This document shows positions 14,355-21,482 of a DNA stretch of 26,296 nucleotides, piece by piece (position 1 is the first letter of the stretch; the number at the start of each line of letters is the position of its first letter). The position numbers were made by a program, and so were the translations under genes. The notes under the pieces are model-generated. The model had not been told where the DNA came from, made no database searches, and saw only the letters and a list, made by a program, of their open reading frames with translations. Source of the DNA: Frankiales bacterium (GTDB taxonomy: Bacteria; Actinomycetota; Actinomycetes; Mycobacteriales; SCTD01); assembly GCA_025465145.1 (NCBI GenBank), contig JAODNS010000050.1, forward strand, positions 1 through 26,296, in the 5' to 3' direction.

Positions 14355-14725
14355 CCCGGCAGCGCACAGCGGTCACCCGCGCCCTGGCGGAGGCGGACGG
14401 CTTCCAGAGCGCGCAGGCGCTGCACGAAGCCGTCCGTCGCGGCGGCGACAGCGTCGGGCTGACCACCGTGTACCGGCACCTGCAGGCGCTCGCCGACGCC
14501 GGTGAGGTGGACGTGCTGCGTACCACCGACGGTGAGGCGGTTTACCGGCGCTGCGACGTGGACGCGCACCACCACCACCTGGTCTGCCGGTCCTGCGGCG
14601 CGACGGTCGAGCTGCCGGCTCCGGAGGTGGAGACGTGGGCGACCAGGGTCGCGAAGCAGCACGGGTTCACCGACGTCAGCCACACCGTCGAGGTGTTCGG
14701 CACCTGCCGGAGCTGCGCCTCGTGA
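14351..14725 (+). CDS. zur: Zinc uptake regulator Zur (Fur family)
   Basis: A 124-residue Fur-family repressor. The N-terminal winged helix covers about residues 1-65, with TTVYRHLQALADAGEV as the recognition-helix region. The dimerisation domain has the HHHH of DAHHHHLVC (73-76) and a structural zinc site formed by Cys79, Cys82, Cys119 and Cys122. It should bind the Zur box at 11860-11874 when zinc is replete and silence the operon. It is on the short side for the family and lacks an N-terminal extension. The ATG overlaps znuB (ATGA). In mycobacteria zur sits between uppS and glyS as here, though there it is not fused to a znuACB set, as far as I know. Confidence 0.93.
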   Translation: MTRQRTAVTRALAEADGFQSAQALHEAVRRGGDSVGLTTVYRHLQALADAGEVDVLRTTDGEAVYRRCDVDAHHHHLVCRSCGATVELPAPEVETWATRVAKQHGFTDVSHTVEVFGTCRSCAS

Positions 14726-15425
14726 TGCACCCGGACGAGCAGCCGACCAGCCCCGGCCTCGTGCGCCGGCTGGTCGCCGACCAGCTGCCGCAGTGGGCCG
14801 GGCTGGACATCCGGCTCGTCGCGTCTGCGGGAACCGACAACGCGCTGTTCCGGCTCGGCGACGACCTGGTGGTCCGGCTGCCGCGCATCGGCTGGGCGGT
14901 CGACCACGTCGAGAAGGAGCAGACCTGGCTGCCCCGGCTCGCTCCGCACGTGCCGGTGCCGGTGCCGGAGCCGGAGCCGGTTGCCCTCGGCGGCCCCGGC
15001 CGCGGGTACCCGTGGGGCTGGTCGGTGTACCGGTGGCTGGACTGCGGGAGCAGCCCGCTCGTCGACCGGCTGGAGGAGCCGGTGGGGCTCGGCGACCTCG
15101 CCGCGGGGACCGTCCTCGTCCGCGACGGGCGCCTGACAGCCGTCATCGACTTCGGCTGCCTCGGCGTCGGCGAGCCGGCGATCGACCTGCTGCCGGCGTG
15201 GTCGCTGCTGCCAGCCGGCGGCCGGATGCCTTTCGCGAAGCGGTGCAGGTGGACGACGCCACCTGGGCGCGCGGCCGCGGCTGGGCGCTGTCTGTCGCGC
15301 TGATCGCGCTGCCGTACTACCGCGAGCGGAACCCCCCGCTCGCCGCCTCGTCGCGGCACGTGATCGCGGAGCTGCTCGCTACTCGGTGCGGCTCTTGTTG
15401 CCCCTGCCCATCCAGACAGACTTGA
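14725..15425 (+). pseudogene. Decayed aminoglycoside/macrolide phosphotransferase-like (APH) gene: internal deletion plus frameshift
   Basis: The ATG at 14725 overlaps the zur stop (TGATG). The first ~110 codons read as a normal APH-family N-lobe: RLVADQLPQWAGL, SAGTDNALFRLGDDLVVRLPR, then YPWGWSVYRWL. The usual C-lobe region is then missing: the reading jumps from DRLEEPVGLGDL straight into AAGTVLVRDGRLTAVIDFG, so the catalytic HGDL-x3-N loop appears as LGDLAAGT, with the catalytic His and Asn gone. By comparison with family members I remember, roughly 70-80 residues are lost. Further on, one base is missing between 15225 and 15226: the downstream frame resumes with DAFREAVQVDDATWARG and continues the family C-terminus to a stop at 15423-15425, overlapping gabD1. 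Function is almost certainly lost. Confidence 0.82.
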
Positions 15426-16776
15426 CGTTGCAGAACTCGCGGATCCCGTGGGCAGCAAGCTCGCGGCCGTACCCGCTGTTCTTCACGCCGCCGAAGGGCA
15501 GCTCCGGGTACGACGTCGTCATCCCGTTGATGGTCACCATGCCGGCCTCGGCATCGCGGATGAACCGGTCCTGCTCCGCCTTGTCGTCGGTCCAGAAGTT
15601 CGACCCGAGCCCGAACTGCGTGTCGTTCGCCAGCCGCACCGCCTCGTCTAGGTCGGCGAAGGTCCGGACCACGGCCACCGGACCGAAAGCCTCTTCGGTC
15701 CAGATCTCCATCTCCTCGCTCACGTCGGCCAGCACCGTCGGCAGGTAGAACCAGCCGGGCCGGTCCAGCCGGGTACCTCCGCACAGCACCGTCGCGCCCT
15801 TGCCGACGGCGTCGCGCACCAGGTCCTCGAGGTCGGTCAGCCCGTTCTCGGTGGCGACCGGGCCGACGTCCGTCTGCTCGTCCTGCGGGTTGCCGACCAC
15901 GAGCGCGGACATCCGCTCGACGAACAGCCGGGTCCACTCCTCCGCCACGTCGGCGTGCACGAGGAACCGCTTCGCCGCGATGCAGCTCTGCCCGTTGTTC
16001 TGCACCCGCGCGGTGACGGCGACCTCCGCCGCCTTCGCCAGGTCCGCAGACGGCATGACGACGAACGGGTCGCTGCCGCCCAGCTCCAGCACCGTCTTCT
16101 TGAGCACGTCGCCGGCTGTTGCGGCGATCGCCCTCCCGGCCGGGGTCGAGCCGGTGAGGGTGGCGGCGGCGACGCGGTCGTCGCGCAGCAGCGCCTCGAC
16201 CTTGTCCGAGCCGACGAGCAGCGTCTGGAAGACGTCGGCGGGGAAGCCGGCGCGCCGGAAGAGCTCCTCCATGTACAGCGCCGTCTGCGGCACGTTCGAC
16301 GCGTGCTTGAGCAGGCCGACGTTGCCCGCCATGAGCGCCGGTGCGGCGAAGCGCATCGCCTGCCACATCGGGAAGTTCCACGGCATCACGGCGAGGACGA
16401 CGCCGAGCGGCGCGTACCGGGCGTACGCCCGAACGGCCTTCACCGCCCCCGCGTCGACCGGCTCGTCGGCGAGCAGCGCCTCGGCGTGCTCGGCGTAGTA
16501 GCGGCAGCCGGCCGCGCACTTGCCCACCTCCGCCTTGGCCGCCTTCAGCGTCTTGCCCATCTCGGTCGTCATGAGCCGCGCCACCCGGTCGACGTCGGCG
16601 TCGAGCAGGTCCGCGGCCGCGCGCATCCACTCCGCCCGCTGCGCGAAGGACGTGAGCCGGTACGACGCGAAGGCGCGAGACGCGCGCGCGACCCGGTCCT
16701 GCAGCTCGGCGTCGCTCAGCGCGTCGAACGTCTCGAGGGTCTGCCCGGTGGTCGGGTCGACAGTGGCGATGCCCAT
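15379..16776 (-). CDS. gabD1: NADP-dependent succinate-semialdehyde dehydrogenase
   Basis: A 465-residue aldehyde dehydrogenase that oxidises succinate semialdehyde to succinate with NADP+, linking GABA or 2-oxoglutarate breakdown to the TCA cycle. The catalytic Cys is residue 265 (NNGQSCIAAKRF) and the general base Glu is residue 231 (LELGGSDPF), the usual 34-residue spacing. Stretches such as GKTLKAAKAEVGKC, AVMPWNFPMWQAMRFAAPALMAGN, LLKHASNVPQTALY and SYPELPFGGVK closely resemble mycobacterial GabD1, as I recall it. ATG at 16776 is preceded by GAGAGG with a 7-nt spacer. It lies 10 nt after the VOC pseudogene and its 3' end overlaps the APH pseudogene. Confidence 0.9.
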   Translation of the reverse strand: MGIATVDPTTGQTLETFDALSDAELQDRVARASRAFASYRLTSFAQRAEWMRAAADLLDADVDRVARLMTTEMGKTLKAAKAEVGKCAAGCRYYAEHAEALLADEPVDAGAVKAVRAYARYAPLGVVLAVMPWNFPMWQAMRFAAPALMAGNVGLLKHASNVPQTALYMEELFRRAGFPADVFQTLLVGSDKVEALLRDDRVAAATLTGSTPAGRAIAATAGDVLKKTVLELGGSDPFVVMPSADLAKAAEVAVTARVQNNGQSCIAAKRFLVHADVAEEWTRLFVERMSALVVGNPQDEQTDVGPVATENGLTDLEDLVRDAVGKGATVLCGGTRLDRPGWFYLPTVLADVSEEMEIWTEEAFGPVAVVRTFADLDEAVRLANDTQFGLGSNFWTDDKAEQDRFIRDAEAGMVTINGMTTSYPELPFGGVKNSGYGRELAAHGIREFCNVKSVWMGRGNKSRTE

Positions 16777-16786
16777 GCGGTGCCTC

Positions 16787-17154
16787 TCAAGCGAAGGGTC
16801 CTGCTGCGAACACGACCTCGACGGCGTTCCCCTCCGGGTCGGCCGTCATCCCCCGGCGCGCGCCGCCGATCTCGGGCTTCGCGCCCACGGATGGCCGGCC
16901 TGCTGCAGCCGCGCGACCACGTCGTCCAGGTGGGCCACCACGACCGCGAAGTGCTGCTCCGGGTGACGGTCCCCTTCGCGCTCGCTGACCTGCACCTGCG
17001 TGCCGCCGCCGGGGAAGGCGAACCAGGCGCCGGTCTGCGCGACGCCCTCCGTCGGCTTCTGCACGCGCGTCAGCCCGAGCAGCTCGTAGAACGGCACGAC
17101 GGCGTCCGTGCGACCGGGGGCGACGACGACGTTGACGTGGTGCAGGCGGATCAC
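16787..17154 (-). pseudogene. VOC/glyoxalase-fold gene interrupted by a single-base deletion
   Basis: The gene starts at GTG 17154, overlapping the uppS stop as GTGA. It reads RLHHVNVVVAPGRTDAVVPFYELLGL through HFAVVVAHLDDVVARLQQAGHP in one frame, a normal vicinal-oxygen-chelate protein. After the HP codons this frame degenerates and stops, while another frame carries the expected ending VGAKPEIGGARRGMTADPEGNAVEVVF to a TGA at 16787. The span is 368 nt, one short of 123 codons; restoring one G between 16887 and 16888 (CCGTGG to CCGGTGG) gives a 122-residue protein. VOC metal ligands would be His in the first strand, Glu/His mid-protein (HPEQHFAV) and the Glu of AVEVV. It is either a recent pseudogene or a sequencing error. 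Confidence 0.75.
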
Positions 17155-17921
17155 CTGGCACTCCCGTAGCGGCGGTCGCGGCTGGCGTAGACCTCGACGG
17201 CTCGCCACAGGTCGCGCCGGTCGACGTCCGGCCACAGCACGTCGAGGAAGACCATCTCGGCGTAGGCCGACTGCCACAGCAGGAAGTTGCTCGTCCGCTG
17301 CTCGCCGGACGTGCGCAGGAACAGGTCGACGTCAGGCATGTCCGGCTCGTCGAGGTAGCGGGTCAGCACCCGCTCGTCGACCTTCGCCGGGTCGACCTTC
17401 CCCGCGGCGACGTCCAGCGCGAGAAGCCTTGCTGCGTCGGCGATCTCGGCCCGCCCGCCGTAGTTGACGCACATCGTCAGCGTCAGCACGTCGTTGCCGC
17501 GCGTGAGCTCCTCCGCCGCCTCCAGCTCGGCGATGACCGAGCGCCAGAGCTTCGGCCGACGCCCGGCCCAGCGCACCCGCACACCGAGCTCGTGCATCTC
17601 GTCGCGGCGGCGGCGGATGACGTCACGGTTGAAGCCCATGAGGAAGCGCACCTCGTCCGGCGAGCGCTTCCAGTTCTCCGTGGAGAAGGCGTACGCCGAC
17701 ACCCACGTCACGCCCAGCTCGATGGCGCCTTCGACGACGTCGAACAGCGACGACTCCCCCTCCTCGTGCCCGCGGGTGCGCGGGAAGCCGCGGTCCTTCG
17801 CCCACCGGCCGTTGCCGTCCATGACGATCGCGACGTGCCGCGGCACGAGGTCGGCCGGGACCTGCGGCGGTCGCGCGCCGGACGGGTGCGGCGTCGGCGG
17901 CCGGACGGTCCGCTTCCTCAC
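17151..17921 (-). CDS. uppS: Isoprenyl (decaprenyl/undecaprenyl) diphosphate synthase, cis-prenyltransferase
   Basis: A 256-residue cis-prenyltransferase making the long-chain polyprenyl diphosphate that becomes the lipid carrier for peptidoglycan and other wall polymers. The signature HVAIVMDGNGRWAKDRGFPR holds the catalytic Asp35. STENWKRSPDEV (80-91) and LFLRTSGEQRTSNFLLWQSA (200-219; IPP-binding Arg203 and Arg209) follow, then the AEMVF segment. GTG at 17921 overlaps the recO stop (GTGA) and its own stop overlaps the VOC gene the same way. The chain length of the product cannot be told from sequence. Its place after recO is the usual actinobacterial arrangement. Confidence 0.95.
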   Translation of the reverse strand: MRKRTVRPPTPHPSGARPPQVPADLVPRHVAIVMDGNGRWAKDRGFPRTRGHEEGESSLFDVVEGAIELGVTWVSAYAFSTENWKRSPDEVRFLMGFNRDVIRRRRDEMHELGVRVRWAGRRPKLWRSVIAELEAAEELTRGNDVLTLTMCVNYGGRAEIADAARLLALDVAAGKVDPAKVDERVLTRYLDEPDMPDVDLFLRTSGEQRTSNFLLWQSAYAEMVFLDVLWPDVDRRDLWRAVEVYASRDRRYGSAR

Positions 17922-18649
17922 GCCCGCTCCACGAGCGGCAGCGACCGCAGCCCGCGCTCGAGGTGCCACTGCAGGTGCGCGGCCACCAGACCGCTGCCCT
18001 CGCGCCGGGTCCGGTCCTCGGACAGCTCCGCCGCGGGCCACTCCCCGGTCAGCAGGTGGCTCAGCAACGCGAGCGCAGCCGGTGACGGCGAGGCGGCACC
18101 TGGCGGGCGGCAGGTCGGGCACACGGTCCCGCCGGCGGGGACGGAGAACGCGCGGTGCGGACCCGGCGCGCCGCAGCCGGCGCACCCGAACAGCGCGGGC
18201 GCGTACCCGGCCACCGACATGGCCCGCAGCAGGAACGCGTCCAGCACCAGCGACGGGTCCTTCTCCCCCTCGGTGAGCGCGCGCAGCGCACCGATGACGA
18301 GGAGGAACAGCCGCAGCGCCGGCTCCTTCTCCTCCGCCGTCAGCCGCTCGGCGGTCTCGAGGACGGCGGTACCGGCCGTCCAGCGCGGGTAGTCGGCGGC
18401 CAGCGTGTCGCCGTACGACATGAGGCTCTCGGCCTGGTTGACGATGTCGAGCGACCGGCCGACGTAGAGCTGCAGGTCGACGTGGCTGAACGGCTCGACG
18501 GTCGCCCCGAACTTCGAGCGGGTGCGCCGCACCCCCTTCGCGACCGCCCGAACCCGGCCGTTCCGCCTGGTGAGCACCGTGATGATCCGGTCTGCCTCGC
18601 CGAGCTTCTGGGTGCGCAGCACGACCCCCTCGTCGCGGTAGAGGGTCAT
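17918..18649 (-). CDS. recO: DNA repair protein RecO
   Basis: A 243-residue recombination mediator that with RecR (and RecF) loads RecA onto SSB-coated single-stranded DNA. The N-terminal OB fold starts MTLYRDEGVVLRTQKLGEADRI; the alpha-helical C-terminal domain contains a zinc finger with Cys156, Cys159, Cys177 and Cys180. ATG at 18649 gives the canonical family start. Immediately upstream, with no gap, is a 22-bp perfect palindrome, so the ribosome-binding region is contained in a self-complementary sequence. It is translationally coupled to uppS downstream. A TACGGT at 18691-18696 could be its -10. Confidence 0.95.
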   Translation of the reverse strand: MTLYRDEGVVLRTQKLGEADRIITVLTRRNGRVRAVAKGVRRTRSKFGATVEPFSHVDLQLYVGRSLDIVNQAESLMSYGDTLAADYPRWTAGTAVLETAERLTAEEKEPALRLFLLVIGALRALTEGEKDPSLVLDAFLLRAMSVAGYAPALFGCAGCGAPGPHRAFSVPAGGTVCPTCRPPGAASPSPAALALLSHLLTGEWPAAELSEDRTRREGSGLVAAHLQWHLERGLRSLPLVERA

Positions 18650-18671
18650 GTCCTGCCCCGCGGGGCAGGAC
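18650..18671. repeat. 22-bp perfect palindrome abutting the recO start codon
   Basis: The half-site GTCCTGCCCCG is followed directly by its exact reverse complement with no spacer. On the minus strand its last base precedes the recO ATG. It could be an operator for a dimeric protein or an RNA hairpin covering the ribosome-binding site. Confidence 0.85.
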
Positions 18672-18690
18672 GTCCGGGGAGCACAGGCCA

Positions 18691-18696
18691 ACCGTA
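18691..18696 (-). promoter_or_regulatory. Possible -10 element of recO
   Basis: On the minus strand TACGGT fits TANNNT and would start transcription roughly 35 nt before the recO ATG, putting the whole palindrome in the leader. No -35 is obvious. Confidence 0.28.
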
Positions 18697-18769
18697 GTTG
18701 CGCAGCCCCGGTCCTGCGGCGTGGCAGGGCCGTCGTCTCGACGGCACACGACAGAGTGGAGCGGTGGCT

Positions 18770-20206
18770 GTGGCGGCGGAACCGGGGCGGGGCCCGAGGT
18801 GGGCCCTCCCGCCGCGACCGCCTGAGCAGTGGGTGCCGCGGGTGTGGTCGCTGCTGGCGGTGGGGGCGGTCCTCGTCGCGGTCGGAGCGCAGCTGCCGCA
18901 CCGCGACGACCTGCCGGGCACCGTCGTCGACGTCGTCGCTGCCCTGGCCGCTCTCGCCGCGGGCTACGCGCTGCTCGTCGAGCACGCCGTCCGCGAGCAG
19001 GCACGGCTGCGCTGGGCCGCAGGCGGCTTCGGGGTCGCGTACACGCTGCTGGTGGTGCACGCACTGGTGCCGGCCGACTCCCGCGCGTCCGTCCTGCACG
19101 TCGCGCTGGCGGCCGTTCCGCTGTACGCGCTGACCTCGCCGCTGGCCGGCCGGCAGCCGTGGCTCGTCGCGCTGCCGGCGCTGCCGCTGGCCGCTGCTGC
19201 CACGGGGCGCCGAGACGTCCTGCCCGCGGTCGCCGTCATCGGCCTGGCCGTCGCCGGGCTGGTCGTCTGGCGGCGCCGGGACCGACCCGGGATCTGGGTG
19301 TCCCTGGCACTCGTCCTCACGGCCGTCGTCGTGCTGCTGGACCGGTACGAGGCGGCGCCGTTCGTGCTCGCCGCGCTGGGCAGCGGGACCGGCGCGCTGT
19401 GGGGGTTCGGCCGGCAGAGCCGACGCTGGCGCCAGCTGGAGACCGATGTGCGGCAGCTGCGCAGCGCGTCGCCGCTGCTGCCCGGCCGGTCGGTCACGCC
19501 CGACGACGACGAGGGCCTGCCGTCACGCGGGGAGCTGCGGGTGCTCATCGACAGCGCGCGGCTGCAGGTCGCCGTGCAGCCGGTCGTCGAGCTGGCCACC
19601 GGCACGGTTGTCGGCCACGAGGCGCTGTCGCGGTTCGGCGGCCGCGTTCCGACGGACCGCTGGTTCAAGGCGGCCAGCCTGCACGGCCTCGGCGGCGAGC
19701 TCGAGCGGGTCACGCTGCGGGCCGCGATCGCGCTGCTGCCCGGGATGCCCGAGCAGGAGTTCCTCGCGGTCAACGTCTCCCCCGCTGCCCTGTCCGACCC
19801 GGAGGTGGTCCGGCTGCTGGAGGGCACGGACCTGCGCCGGGTCGTCGTCGAGATCACCGAGCACGAGGCGGTGGCCGACTACGACCGCGCCCGCGCCACC
19901 CTCGGCCGGCTGCGCGGTGCCGGCGCGCGCATCGCGGTCGACGACACCGGTGCCGGCTTCGCCAGCCTGCGGCACGTGCTCATGCTGCAACCCGACCTCA
20001 TCAAGCTCGACACCAGCCTCACCCGCGGCATCGAGCACGACGAGCGGCAGCAGGACCTCGTTCGCGCCGTCACCGTCTTCGCCGCACAGGTCGGCGCGGT
20101 CGTGCTGGCGGAGGGCATCGAGACGCAGGGCCAGCTGTCCGAGCTCACCGACATCGGCGTCGAGCTCGGCCAGGGCTGGCACCTGGGTGTGCCGGTCCTG
20201 ACCTAG
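18770..20206 (+). CDS. Membrane-bound EAL-domain cyclic-di-GMP phosphodiesterase
   Basis: About 478 residues. The N-terminal half (roughly 25-215) is a run of six or more hydrophobic segments resembling a MASE-type membrane sensor. A short charged linker (SRRWRQLETDVRQL) leads to a complete EAL domain with no GGDEF. The EAL motif is Glu284-Ala-Leu (VGHEALSRF). Also present are AVNVSPAAL, VEITEHE, AVDDTGAGFASLR, LIKLDTSL and LAEGIETQGQL, so metal and catalytic residues look intact and it should hydrolyse c-di-GMP to pGpG. GTG at 18770 is preferred: GGAG lies 8 nt upstream, while GTG at 18764 is only 2 nt from it. It lies between era and recO on the opposite strand, and its TAG shares a CTAG with the era stop. 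Confidence 0.88.
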   Translation: MAAEPGRGPRWALPPRPPEQWVPRVWSLLAVGAVLVAVGAQLPHRDDLPGTVVDVVAALAALAAGYALLVEHAVREQARLRWAAGGFGVAYTLLVVHALVPADSRASVLHVALAAVPLYALTSPLAGRQPWLVALPALPLAAAATGRRDVLPAVAVIGLAVAGLVVWRRRDRPGIWVSLALVLTAVVVLLDRYEAAPFVLAALGSGTGALWGFGRQSRRWRQLETDVRQLRSASPLLPGRSVTPDDDEGLPSRGELRVLIDSARLQVAVQPVVELATGTVVGHEALSRFGGRVPTDRWFKAASLHGLGGELERVTLRAAIALLPGMPEQEFLAVNVSPAALSDPEVVRLLEGTDLRRVVVEITEHEAVADYDRARATLGRLRGAGARIAVDDTGAGFASLRHVLMLQPDLIKLDTSLTRGIEHDERQQDLVRAVTVFAAQVGAVVLAEGIETQGQLSELTDIGVELGQGWHLGVPVLT

Positions 20207-21099
20207 AAGCCGAGCTTGCGCAGCTGCTTCGGGTCGCGCTGCCAGTCCTTCGCGACGGACACGTGCAGGTCGAGGTAGACCGGGGTGCCGAGCAGCACCT
20301 CGATCTGCCGCCGGGCCGTCGAGCCGACGCCCTTGAGCCGGGATCCGCCCGTTCCGAGCACGATGCCCTTCTGGCTGTCCCGCTCCACGTGCAGCGTTGC
20401 GAAGATGTCCAGCAGCGGGCGGTCCTCGGGCCGGTCCGCGCGCGGGTTCATCTCCTCGATGGTCACCGCGATGGAGTGCGGCAGCTCGTCGCGCACACCC
20501 TCGAGTGCCGCCTCACGGATCAGCTCGGCGACCAGCGTCTGCTCCGGCTCGTCGGTCAGCTCGCCGTCGGGGTACAGCGCCGGCCCCTCAGGAAGCCGCT
20601 GCACGAGCAGGTCGGCCAGCAGGTCCACCTGGAACGACGCGACCGCGCTGACCGGCACGACCTCCGCCCAGTCGGCCAGCGCGCTGACCGCGAGCAGCTG
20701 CTGGCCGATCGTCTGCTTGTCGGCCTTGTCCGTCTTCGTGACGAGGGCGATGACGGGCGTCTTCAGCTCGCGCAGCTCCTGCGCGATGAACCGGTCGCCG
20801 GGCCCGACCTTGTCGTCGGCCGGGACGCAGAAGCAGACGACGTCGACGTTCGCGTACGTCTCGCGGACCAGGTCGTTCAGCCGCTGACCGAGGAGCGTGC
20901 GCGGCTTGTGCAGCCCAGGGGTGTCGACGAGGACCAGCTGCGCATCGTCACGGTGCACGATGCCGCGGATCGCGTGCCGGGTCGTCTGCGGTCGGCTGGA
21001 GGTGATCGCGACCTTGCTGCCGATGAGCGCGTTGGTGAGGGTGGACTTGCCCGCGTTGGGACGACCCACGAAGCAGGCGAACCCGGAGCGGAAGGTCAT
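20203..21099 (-). CDS. era: GTPase Era
   Basis: A 298-residue essential-type GTPase that binds the 3' end of 16S rRNA and assists 30S assembly. G1 is GRPNAGKS (12-19), the switch region PQTTRHAIRG, G3 DTPG (59-62), G4 TKTD (121-124), and the C-terminal KH domain holds ERDSQKGIVLGTGG with the GxxG loop at 249-252. ATG at 21099 matches the N-terminus of homologues, but the GGAGG upstream is only 1 nt away. GTG at 21117, 8 nt after the preceding stop, is an alternative adding six residues. It is the last gene of the phoH-ybeY-CBS-Cdd-like operon, so three 16S rRNA/30S factors are co-transcribed. The stop overlaps the convergent EAL gene by 4 nt. Confidence 0.95.
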   Translation of the reverse strand: MTFRSGFACFVGRPNAGKSTLTNALIGSKVAITSSRPQTTRHAIRGIVHRDDAQLVLVDTPGLHKPRTLLGQRLNDLVRETYANVDVVCFCVPADDKVGPGDRFIAQELRELKTPVIALVTKTDKADKQTIGQQLLAVSALADWAEVVPVSAVASFQVDLLADLLVQRLPEGPALYPDGELTDEPEQTLVAELIREAALEGVRDELPHSIAVTIEEMNPRADRPEDRPLLDIFATLHVERDSQKGIVLGTGGSRLKGVGSTARRQIEVLLGTPVYLDLHVSVAKDWQRDPKQLRKLGF

Positions 21100-21125
21100 G
21101 CCTCCAGTGTCGCGCACGCCGGCGC

Positions 21126-21482
21126 TCAGGTGCTGAGCGTCTCGCGGACGACCCCGTCGGAACCGGCGACGAGGACGGGTACGCCGACGCCGAACTCGCG
21201 GAGCACCGCCAGGTCCGCGCCGCTGACCAGCGCCTCGCTGACGACCGCTGCCGCCTCGAAGGTGCGGATCCCGCTGGAGGCGGCGGCCGAGACTGCGCCT
21301 CTGAGCGCGGAGGTGGTCAGCGACGGGTCGGCGTTCTCGACGGTCGCGGCGGCGTAGGTCCGGCCGTCCGTGTCGCGCACGGCCGCCCCCTCGGTGACGC
21401 CGCTGTGCGGGGCGTACGCGCGCAGCCGCGCAGCGCGGGCGAGCGTCACGATCTTCGCGTCCTCAGCGGACAGGTCGGTCAC
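21126..21482 (-). CDS. Cytidine deaminase-like protein lacking the catalytic zinc site
   Basis: A 118-residue protein with a recognisable cytidine-deaminase framework but no active site. AYAPHSGVTEGAAVRDTDG (22-40) matches the canonical AYAPYS-VGAA region and TVEN (47-50) matches its partner. Where active enzymes have C/H-A-E, this protein has Thr57-Ser-Ala. Where they have PCGACRQVLREF it has VSGADLAVLREF, so all zinc ligands and the proton-shuttle Glu are missing. The frame is intact and tightly packed, arguing for a maintained protein. Similar short proteins occur next to era in other actinobacteria (the position of mycobacterial Rv2365c, as I recall). The GTG start overlaps the preceding stop as GTGA. 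Role unknown; a structural or ligand-binding function tied to Era is possible. Confidence 0.8.
   Translation of the reverse strand: MTDLSAEDAKIVTLARAARLRAYAPHSGVTEGAAVRDTDGRTYAAATVENADPSLTTSALRGAVSAAASSGIRTFEAAAVVSEALVSGADLAVLREFGVGVPVLVAGSDGVVRETLST

Noticed and set aside
14725..15425. Active aminoglycoside phosphotransferase
   Set aside because: The catalytic His and Asn of the HGDL-x3-N loop are lost, much of the C-lobe is deleted and the C-terminus is frameshifted.
18829..21357. A long + strand open frame spanning the EAL gene, era and the Cdd-like gene
   Set aside because: It shadows three genes with clear family motifs and has no plausible start, signal or domain.
21126..21482. Annotation as an active cytidine deaminase
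   Set aside because: The CAE/HAE and PCxxC motifs are replaced by TSA and VSGAD, so no zinc can be held in the usual way.
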